Below are positions 53,804 to 60,176 of a stretch of DNA of 60,176 bases, one piece after another. Made by a program: the position numbers and the translations under genes. This DNA comes from an uncultured Prevotellaceae bacterium (lineage in GTDB: Bacteria; Bacteroidota; Bacteroidia; Bacteroidales; Bacteroidaceae): NCBI GenBank assembly GCA_900314755.1, contig OMWH01000022.1:1-60176 (forward strand), given 5' to 3'. The notes under the pieces are model-generated. The model was not told the DNA's origin. It made no database searches and saw only the letters and a program-made list of their open reading frames with translations. Within the stretch, counting starts at the first letter, position 1; the number at the start of each line of letters is the position of its first letter.

Positions 53804-54562
53804 TCAGTCGTCTTGCGGTTTAGGTAGGGCGGCAAGAGACTCTGCTGCCGACTTGATATTCGTATTGATGGTGTCCTCGCGGATCTTACCGTCGCGCAGA
53901 TTGATATTACGACTGCTGTACTCGGCAATCTCCGGGTTGTGGGTCACGAAGATGATGGTATGTCCCTGACGGTATAACTCCTGAAAGAGCACCAACATTT
54001 CAAAAGAGGTGCGGGTGTCAAGGTTACCTGTTGCTTCGTCGGCAAGGAGAACGGCGGGGTCGTTGACCAAGGCACGGGCTATAGCGACACGCTGCATCTG
54101 TCCTCCCGACATCTGGTTGGACTTATGTTCCAGACGGTCTCCCAGTCCTACTGCCTCCAACGCCTTGACAGCTGCTGCGCGACGCTGCTTGGCATCATAC
54201 TTGTTATTATACATCAGAGGCAGTTCTACATTCTCCACGGCGGTGGTCTTCGCCAATAGGTTGTAGTTCTGGAACACAAAGCCTATCTTCTGATTGCGCA
54301 GATGAGCACGCTGCGTCTTCGACATCGTACGGACTGAGACTCCATCTAGGAAATACTCCCCGCTGGTCGGCGTGTCCAGACAACCGAGCTGGTTCAGCAG
54401 GGTCGACTTTCCAGAGCCGGAAGTGCCTTGGATGGTGACAAACTCACCCTCATAGATCTTGAACGAGACACCACGTAATGCCTTCACCGTCTCGCTGCCC
54501 ACTTGGAAGTATCGCCTTACGTCCTGCAGTTCGATGACGACTTTCCGATTCTCTTCTGCCAT
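53804..54562 (-). CDS. MacB-type ABC transporter ATP-binding protein
   Basis: 252 aa from the ATG at 54562. The open frame runs 45 codons further upstream but would overlap the adaptor gene, and those residues are not family-like. Walker A is GTSGSGKST (about 46-54), the signature is [15 protein letters not shown], Walker [13 protein letters not shown], and the H-loop [11 protein letters not shown]. It powers the permease encoded 32 bases downstream. The start lies 4 bases after the adaptor stop. Confidence 0.95.
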   Translation of the reverse strand: MAEENRKVVIELQDVRRYFQVGSETVKALRGVSFKIYEGEFVTIQGTSGSGKSTLLNQLGCLDTPTSGEYFLDGVSVRTMSKTQRAHLRNQKIGFVFQNYNLLAKTTAVENVELPLMYNNKYDAKQRRAAAVKALEAVGLGDRLEHKSNQMSGGQMQRVAIARALVNDPAVLLADEATGNLDTRTSFEMLVLFQELYRQGHTIIFVTHNPEIAEYSSRNINLRDGKIREDTINTNIKSAAESLAALPKPQDD

Positions 54563-54566
54563 AGTC

Positions 54567-55754
54567 CTATTGCTTCTTTTGTTGCTGGTTATTCTTGTTG
54601 TTACGTGGACGTGGCATGAAGGGGTTGGTAGCTTGTTGCTCTCCTTGTTCCTCACTGCCGGAGATCGTGAAGTCAACAAGTACCTCTGTGCCTGCATTGA
54701 TACCGCTGGTAATCTCTGTCATCATGCCATTGCTGGTGCCAATCTCCACTTTATGTGCTTTGAAGGTGTTACCATCTTTGGTCCATAACTTGTGGTCACC
54801 CTGGCAATCGGCAATCTGTTCTCCCTTGCTGAGTAAAGCCTCATTGGGCGTGAAGCGGAGTGCCTTGGATGGAACGGCAAGGATGTCATTCTTCTCCATG
54901 GTGAAGATGGTGACATTAGCGGTCAGACCGGGCTTCAGTTTTAAATCTTTATTGGGAGCAGAAATCACAACTTCATAAGTCACCACATTGCTCTCTGTTG
55001 TAGCCTGCTGGCGCACTTGTGTGACGATACCCTCGAAAGAGTCCTCGGGAAATGCGTCAACCGTGAATGTGACACGCTGTCCTTCCTTGACACCACCAAT
55101 GTCAGCCTCGTCGATGTCTGCAATCACACGCATATTGGTCAGGTCCTGGGCAATGGTGAAAAGCTCAGGGGTGTTGAATGAAGCGGCAACAGTCTGTCCT
55201 TCCTCTACAGACTTGGAGAGTACCACACCGTCAATAGGGGAGGTGATGGTAGCATAGCCAAGGTTGGTCTGTGCCTTATGTACACTCTCACGGGAGGAGT
55301 TCACTGACTGACGTGCCTTCTCATAGGAGAGACGTGCATTCTCATAGTCGTTGGCGCTGACAAGTCCCTTGTCATAAAGTGTCTTGTAGCGGTCGTGATT
55401 TGCCTTCTCGTAGTTCAGGGTGCTTTGTGCTGATGCGAGGTTTGCCTTTGCCGTGTTTAGCTCACTGGTCAGGTTTGTCTTGTCGAGCTCGGCGATGACT
55501 TGTCCTTTTTTTACCACACTGTTATAATCGACATAGAGTTTTGATACGATACCGCTGACCTGTGTACCCACCGTTACAGATGTCACAGGTTCGATAGTAC
55601 CTGTTGCCGTGATACTGGTGTGGATGTTCTTTTTCTCTACTTTTGCTGTCTCAAATGAGACTTTCTCTTCTTTCTTTCCTCCCGAGAATAGGAAATAAGC
55701 AAGGATGAGGAGGACGATGACGCCTGCGCTTATCCAGATTTTCTTGTTCTTCAT
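54567..55754 (-). CDS. MacA/HlyD-type periplasmic adaptor
   Basis: 395 aa. N-terminal membrane anchor (about 6-24). ITATGTIEPVTSVTVGTQVS is the lipoyl/barrel-sandwich entry, a coiled-coil hairpin spans about 95-165 (NTAKANLASAQSTLNYEKAN), then the second lipoyl half ITSPIDGVVLSKSVEEGQTV and beta-barrel domains. The C-terminus is Gln/Asn/Lys-rich. It bridges the MacB pump and the TolC protein encoded 12 bases upstream. Confidence 0.93.
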   Translation of the reverse strand: MKNKKIWISAGVIVLLILAYFLFSGGKKEEKVSFETAKVEKKNIHTSITATGTIEPVTSVTVGTQVSGIVSKLYVDYNSVVKKGQVIAELDKTNLTSELNTAKANLASAQSTLNYEKANHDRYKTLYDKGLVSANDYENARLSYEKARQSVNSSRESVHKAQTNLGYATITSPIDGVVLSKSVEEGQTVAASFNTPELFTIAQDLTNMRVIADIDEADIGGVKEGQRVTFTVDAFPEDSFEGIVTQVRQQATTESNVVTYEVVISAPNKDLKLKPGLTANVTIFTMEKNDILAVPSKALRFTPNEALLSKGEQIADCQGDHKLWTKDGNTFKAHKVEIGTSNGMMTEITSGINAGTEVLVDFTISGSEEQGEQQATNPFMPRPRNNKNNQQQKKQ

Positions 55755-55766
55755 ATATTTTCTTTT

Positions 55767-57104
55767 TTATATATTCAATGTTTCCCCTTCGTAGAAGTGC
55801 AGCAGTTGCTGGTTCAAGATGGTCATGTACTTGCTTTGCAACCTGTTCTGTTGCGCTTTGAGTAGTTTGTCCTTACCAGTCATCAGTTCGATGATGTTCT
55901 TCAATCCTAAATGGAACTGTTCTGACAACAGGTCGTAACTTGCCTGCTCACTGGCGACAGAACTCTGGGCTGCCTTGAATTTCTGCTGGTTGGTATTGGC
56001 ATCCAGCCAATAGCCCTCGATAGTAGCGTAGAGTTGCTTCTGCTCGTTCTGGATATCCAGCAAAGCCTGCTCCCGTTGTATCTGTGCCTTATTGATGGCC
56101 GTTTTTGTCCTGCGGTTGTCAAAGATGGGAATACTGAGGGAAGCACCAATGGAGGCATCGAAATTGGTCTTCATCTGGTTGCCCCATTCATTAGAACTCA
56201 TCGAAGAGGTACTTGTCCCCACACCTCCTGACAGACTGACAGTAGGCAGATGTCCAGCCTTGGCAATCTTCATCTGCAGGTCGCTCGACTGTAAATCGAG
56301 TTTGGCATTCTGGATCTCTGGACGTAACGTCAGTGCCTTCTCATAGACACTACCTAATGACGGGATGTCTGTGAGTGCCTGTTCGTCGGAGGCTTCAGGA
56401 GTCACAATGTCGAAATCTTGTCCGCCAGTGATTTCCAACAGTTGCTTGAGTTCTAACTTATAATCGGCGAGGTTGCTCTTCGCCTCTACGAGGTTATACT
56501 CGTCAGTGGAGCGTTGGGCTGTCAACTGGGCAAGGTCAGCCTTTGACATCTTGCCGACTTCCACCATCTCCTTACCCCGTTCCTCGTTCTTCTTACTGGT
56601 CTCCAAAGTTTCCTCGTTGACATGGATAGCCTCGTTGAGGTAGAGAATCTGGATGTAGAGTTGGGCGATACGCTCTTGGATGGAGTTGGCGGTCTCTGCG
56701 ATATCCAGATCGGCTTGCTCCTCAGCAACCTTGTCGAGTTTCAACTGGTTACGGTTCTGGTTGCCATTCCATACGGTCCATGAGGCATTGATGCCATACG
56801 TGCCATTATAATAGGTCTTATTGACTTTGGTATTCACAGTGCCGTTCGAGACAGTGGTCGTACCAGTCTCCAACCACGGGCGGTAACCCACAGTCTGGTT
56901 GGTAGAGGCATTGAGTGAAGGCAAGAGTGCCGCTTGTGACTGCTTCCTCGTCTCAGTAGCCGTCTTTTTCATCAGTCTTGCCTGTTGCAGGGTGATGTTG
57001 TTCTGCATCGCATAATCGATGCATTCTTGTAATGTCCATTTCTTCTGACCGAACAGTGCGATAGTCAGAAGGAAAAGGGACATTGTTAGAAAGAATCTTT
57101 TCAT
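55767..57104 (-). CDS. TolC-family outer-membrane efflux protein
   Basis: 445 aa. Signal peptide MKRFFLTMSLFLLTIALFG, then WTLQECIDYAMQNNITLQQA, the common TolC opening. Two OEP repeats follow, with LRPEIQNAKLDLQSSDLQM and a closing LGLKNIIELMTGKDKLLKAQ. It forms the outer-membrane channel. First gene of the operon 57104-50781 (tolC, macA, macB ATPase, permease, kinase, regulator). A minus-strand TACTTTTG at 57157-57150 fits a -7 box. Confidence 0.93.
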   Translation of the reverse strand: MKRFFLTMSLFLLTIALFGQKKWTLQECIDYAMQNNITLQQARLMKKTATETRKQSQAALLPSLNASTNQTVGYRPWLETGTTTVSNGTVNTKVNKTYYNGTYGINASWTVWNGNQNRNQLKLDKVAEEQADLDIAETANSIQERIAQLYIQILYLNEAIHVNEETLETSKKNEERGKEMVEVGKMSKADLAQLTAQRSTDEYNLVEAKSNLADYKLELKQLLEITGGQDFDIVTPEASDEQALTDIPSLGSVYEKALTLRPEIQNAKLDLQSSDLQMKIAKAGHLPTVSLSGGVGTSTSSMSSNEWGNQMKTNFDASIGASLSIPIFDNRRTKTAINKAQIQREQALLDIQNEQKQLYATIEGYWLDANTNQQKFKAAQSSVASEQASYDLLSEQFHLGLKNIIELMTGKDKLLKAQQNRLQSKYMTILNQQLLHFYEGETLNI

Positions 57105-57149
57105 CTTAATACCTTATTTTATTCTAGTTTATTGTTCATTTGGACGGTG

Positions 57150-57157
57150 CAAAAGTA
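57150..57157 (-). promoter_or_regulatory. -7 element of the efflux operon
   Basis: Minus-strand TACTTTTG, 45 bases before the tolC-type ATG. TTTG at 57177-57174 lies only 16 bases upstream, so the -33 match is weak. Confidence 0.4.
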
Positions 57158-57301
57158 GGAAGAATCCCAGAAACAAAGAAAAGAAATAGATAATTATTTC
57201 GAGTTAGTAGAAATAATTCTTCAAAACTTCGATAAAGATGAAGATTGTTAACATATTTTTAGGTTTTAGGCGTTTTGGTTGAAAATACGACAAAAATTTC
57301 C

Positions 57302-57328
57302 TTGTGTCAATAAAAAGCAGTATATTTG
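57302..57328 (+). promoter_or_regulatory. Promoter of the class A PBP gene
   Basis: TATATTTG (57321-57328), 28 bases before the ATG; TTG at 57302-57304 with a short spacer of 16. Confidence 0.45.
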
Positions 57329-57356
57329 CATCGCCAATTATATATAGGCACAGGCA

Positions 57357-59678
57357 ATGAAGAAAGGAATAGTATATGTTTTGTGGGCTCTTTTGGGGGC
57401 TTCGGTGCTGACTGCGGCTTTCTCTTTTTGGGCTATTAATAATGGTTGGATAGGGTATATGCCTCCCATTGAAGAGTTGCAGAATCCTATCAACAGATAT
57501 GCGACACAGGTTTATAGTTCTGATGGGAAAATTATGGGAACATGGAATTATAACCGTGAGAATCGTGTGTTAGTGGATTACTCCCAGTTGTCTCCTTCCT
57601 TGATAAAAGCTTTGGTGGCAACAGAGGATGTGCGTTTCTATGATCATTCCGGTATTGACTTCATCGCTTTAGGACGTGCAATCGTCAAACGTGGTATCTT
57701 TCGTCAGAAAAGTGCAGGTGGTGGTTCCACTATTACCCAGCAGCTCGCTAAGCAGCTCTATTCCGGTACGGCGCATAGTGTGATGGAGCGACTGCTCCAG
57801 AAGCCTATTGAGTGGGTTATTGCTGTACAGTTGGAGAAAAACTATACCAAGGATGAGATTATCACGATGTATCTCAACTACTTTGATTTCCTTCATAATG
57901 CAGTGGGTATCAAGACTGCCTCGAACACTTATTTCGGGAAAGAACCGAAGGATTTGACGGTTAATGAGGCAGCAACGCTTATCGGCTTGTGTAAGAATCC
58001 ATCCTATTATAACCCTGTGCGTTATCGGGAGAGAAGTCAAGAACGTCGAAATGTTGTATTGAGTCAGATGGTGAAAGCTGGTTATCTCTCTGAGAATGAT
58101 TATGAGAAGTTTTCTGCAGAGCCGCTGAAATTAAATTTCCATGTATCAGATCATAAGGATGGCGTTGCTGTCTATTTCCGTGACTTCCTGCGTCGATATA
58201 TGATGGCAAAGAAACCTGAAAGAGCCGATTATCCGTCATGGAATATGGTGAAGTATCATCAGGACTCTATTAATTGGGAGACAGATCCGTTGTATGGTTG
58301 GTGTAATAAGAACCGTAAGCGGAATGGTGATACTTATAATGTATATACAGATGGCTTGAAAGTATATACGACGGTTGATTCCCGTATGCAAGAGTATGCT
58401 GAACAAGCAGCACGCGAACATATTGTTAAATATCTTCAACCTGCCTTTGATAAAGAGAATCGTGGTCGCAAGAGTGCTCCCTATTCAGGTAATCTGTCAG
58501 CAGAGCAGATCAATAAGATTCTGATGCGATCCGTGCGGCAGTGTGAGCGATATAGGGTACTGAAAGAGTCTGGGGCTTCTGAGGAAGCTATCAAGAGATC
58601 GTTCAATACCAAAACAGAGATGTCGGTATTTACTTATCGTGGTGAGAAGGATACCATTATGACACCTCTGGATTCTATTCGCTATTACAAATCTTTCCTC
58701 CGTTGTGGCTTTATGAGCATGTGTCCGCAGAATGGTCATGTGAAGGCTTATGTGGGTGGGCTTGATTTCATGCATTTTGCCTATGATATGTGTATGGAGG
58801 GGCGTCGCCAGGTGGGCTCTACTATCAAACCGTTTCTCTATTCTCTTGCCATGGAGAATGGTTTCTCTCCATGTGATAAGGCTCCTAATGTTCAAGAAAC
58901 CTATATAGTGGGGGGGCGTGCATGGACTCCTCGTAATGGCAGTCGTGCTCATTACGGTGAGATGGTTACCTTGAAATGGGGCTTGCAGCAGTCTAATAAC
59001 TGGATATCTGCCTATTTGATGAGTAAACTCAATCCATCGGCATTCGTGACGTTGTTGCATGAATATGGCATCAATAATCCTGAAATACATCCCTCGATGG
59101 CTCTTTGCCTAGGACCATGCGATATCACTGTAGGTGAGATGGTTAGTGCTTATACTACTTTTGTCAACCATGGTATTCGTACGTCCCCCATGTTTGTAAC
59201 ACGCATTGCGGATAATGAGGGAAATACTATTGCGGAGTTCCAGCCTCGCATGAATGAGGTCATCAGTGAGGAAAGTGCTCATAAGATGCTTTATATGTTG
59301 AAAGCTGTTGTGGATGGTGGTACGGCAGGACGTTTGCGTTACAAATATAATATTCCTGGCGCTATAGCGGGCAAGACGGGTACTACTAATAATAATAGTG
59401 ATGCTTGGTTTATGGGTATTACACCTACTTTGGTCAGTGGTTGTTGGGTCGGCGGTGAAGATCGTGATATCCACTTTACGATGACGAGCATGGGTCAAGG
59501 TGCCGCAGGTGCTCTTCCTGTCTGGGCTTATTATATGAAACGGGTTTATGCAGACAAGCGTCTAGGATATAATAGTGAAGCGGTTTTCGATCTGCCAGCG
59601 GGTTATAATCCTTGTCAGTATGATGATTCCGGACTAGAGGATGTTCCTGAGGATAATATTGAGGAAATTTTTGAGTAA
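57357..59678 (+). CDS. Class A penicillin-binding protein (PBP1a type)
   Basis: 773 aa. Membrane anchor about 4-27; GT51 transglycosylase domain with catalytic Glu90 in VATEDVRFYDHSG, STITQQLAKQLYSG, and IITMYLNYFDFLHNAVGIKT. The transpeptidase domain has Ser488-x-x-Lys491 in GSTIKPF, the SxN motif in QQSNNWISAYL, and Lys673-Thr-Gly in AGKTGTTNN. The C-terminal tail is acidic (DDSGLEDVPEDNIEEIFE). It polymerises and crosslinks peptidoglycan. It is followed by the rRNA promoter region. Confidence 0.95.
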   Translation: MKKGIVYVLWALLGASVLTAAFSFWAINNGWIGYMPPIEELQNPINRYATQVYSSDGKIMGTWNYNRENRVLVDYSQLSPSLIKALVATEDVRFYDHSGIDFIALGRAIVKRGIFRQKSAGGGSTITQQLAKQLYSGTAHSVMERLLQKPIEWVIAVQLEKNYTKDEIITMYLNYFDFLHNAVGIKTASNTYFGKEPKDLTVNEAATLIGLCKNPSYYNPVRYRERSQERRNVVLSQMVKAGYLSENDYEKFSAEPLKLNFHVSDHKDGVAVYFRDFLRRYMMAKKPERADYPSWNMVKYHQDSINWETDPLYGWCNKNRKRNGDTYNVYTDGLKVYTTVDSRMQEYAEQAAREHIVKYLQPAFDKENRGRKSAPYSGNLSAEQINKILMRSVRQCERYRVLKESGASEEAIKRSFNTKTEMSVFTYRGEKDTIMTPLDSIRYYKSFLRCGFMSMCPQNGHVKAYVGGLDFMHFAYDMCMEGRRQVGSTIKPFLYSLAMENGFSPCDKAPNVQETYIVGGRAWTPRNGSRAHYGEMVTLKWGLQQSNNWISAYLMSKLNPSAFVTLLHEYGINNPEIHPSMALCLGPCDITVGEMVSAYTTFVNHGIRTSPMFVTRIADNEGNTIAEFQPRMNEVISEESAHKMLYMLKAVVDGGTAGRLRYKYNIPGAIAGKTGTTNNNSDAWFMGITPTLVSGCWVGGEDRDIHFTMTSMGQGAAGALPVWAYYMKRVYADKRLGYNSEAVFDLPAGYNPCQYDDSGLEDVPEDNIEEIFE

Positions 59679-59831
59679 AAATGAAGATAAGGCATCTTTA
59701 TTTGTACCTCCCCAAATTAAGTATGTGAAACATTCGGAACCTATATTATATAATAAGGTACGTAGAGCGTGTCTGTTTTGTCATGAAAGTCGAAAATTTT
59801 CTTTTTTTATTGAAAAAAGTTGGTGAAAAGT

Positions 59832-59862
59832 TTTGGCGGTTTGAAAAATAGTTGTACCTTTG
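59832..59862 (+). promoter_or_regulatory. rRNA operon promoter
   Basis: TTTG (59832-59835), 19 bases, TACCTTTG (59855-59862): an exact Bacteroidota promoter about 245 bases before mature 16S. The stretch 59679-59831 before it is A/T-rich and holds no gene. The region 59870-60106 is the transcribed leader, with no tRNA. Confidence 0.85.
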
Positions 59863-60106
59863 CATCCGCTTTCGCTCAGAAACTGGGGCGGACAAGCAAA
59901 AAGGAGATCTTTGAGAAGTCTTACATAAAACAGAGAAGTAGTAGTACAAGAAGCGAATGTCCTTTTTGGACATTTGGGTAAAACTTTTACGAACCGTCAA
60001 ATGAAAATGAAGGTGCTAATATAAATTCAAACTTGTTCTACCGGATGACGAATAGAGAGCGTGTTCTGTGACAGAGAAAGATCCTTTATTGGATAGAGAT
60101 ATTTAT

Positions 60107-60176
<70 letters not shown>

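Noticed and set aside
54563-54697. Longer start for the MacB-type ATPase
   Set aside because: The extra 45 codons overlap the adaptor gene and read as Lys/Arg/Ser-rich sequence with no ABC similarity; the ATG at 54562 follows the adaptor stop by 4 bases.
59679-59831. Small coding frames before the rRNA promoter
   Set aside because: They start inside the PBP gene or lack ribosome sites and any family resemblance.
59870-60106. tRNA genes in the rRNA leader
   Set aside because: No cloverleaf or T-loop sequence was found on either strand.

Overview
The window is a chromosomal segment of a Bacteroidales bacterium, most likely Prevotella or a close relative. Three things support this: many promoters have the Bacteroidota form TTTG-N19/20-TAnnTTTG with short leaders; the first bases of a 16S rRNA gene at the right edge read as in Prevotella/Bacteroides; and the gene repertoire fits (LruC lipoprotein, HU-like/smalltalk/amidase set, LytTR two-component pair, xylose isomerase operon). 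No tRNA, CRISPR array, integrase, transposase or SusC/SusD pair was seen.

Layout. (1) 80-4585, minus strand: a cell-envelope glycan operon with a UbiA-type polyprenyl-phosphate phosphoribosyltransferase, an SGNH-type esterase lipoprotein, an LtaS-like membrane phosphotransferase and a deacetylase-like protein that has lost its central part. (2) 4755-8832, plus strand: a compact module of an unknown 112-aa protein, a RecA-like ATPase, a Toprim/DUF6371 protein, a DUF4248-type helix-turn-helix protein, an HU-like protein, a 32-aa smalltalk peptide and an N-acetylmuramoyl-L-alanine amidase. Its non-coding gaps are unusually structured: a long stem-loop at 6333-6413, a 22-bp phased repeat array at 7447-7528 and a folded leader at 8091-8222. 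(3) 8898-35313: a large exopolysaccharide locus with three intact acyltransferases, a second LtaS-like enzyme, TupA-type ATP-grasp and DUF6625 proteins, five glycosyltransferases, flippase, polymerase, Wzc-like chain-length protein, TolC-like protein, priming sugar transferase and a lone response regulator. A scar at 11041-11521 joins an acyltransferase tail to the last half of another amidase gene. (4) 35496-47695: xylBA, a ptb-buk pair, a frameshifted GDP-fucose synthase gene with manC, DedA, a TPR protein, glnS and mltG. (5) 47795-60176: a GH77 amylomaltase, a LytTR sensor/regulator pair downstream of a MacAB-TolC-type efflux operon, a class A penicillin-binding protein, and the promoter, leader and start of an rRNA operon.

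How the genes fit together. The right-hand end of the EPS locus (priming transferase, TolC-like, Wzc-like, polymerase, glycosyltransferases, flippase) reads as one minus-strand transcription unit starting at the response regulator. The left half holds tailoring enzymes in changing orientations. manC (and fcl, if functional) would supply GDP-mannose and GDP-fucose. The DNA-handling and amidase module sits exactly at the boundary of the EPS locus, and a remnant of another amidase lies inside the locus; this suggests that the amidase end marks a site where such loci are exchanged.

Three patterns stand out. First, at least nine degenerate tandem tracts of 7- or 8-bp units lie between genes and inside reading frames. 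Second, two distant 22-bp-period arrays share the core TTACCGAYTAA. Third, the module at 4755-8832 recalls a phage replication/lysis block but has no phage structural or integration genes.
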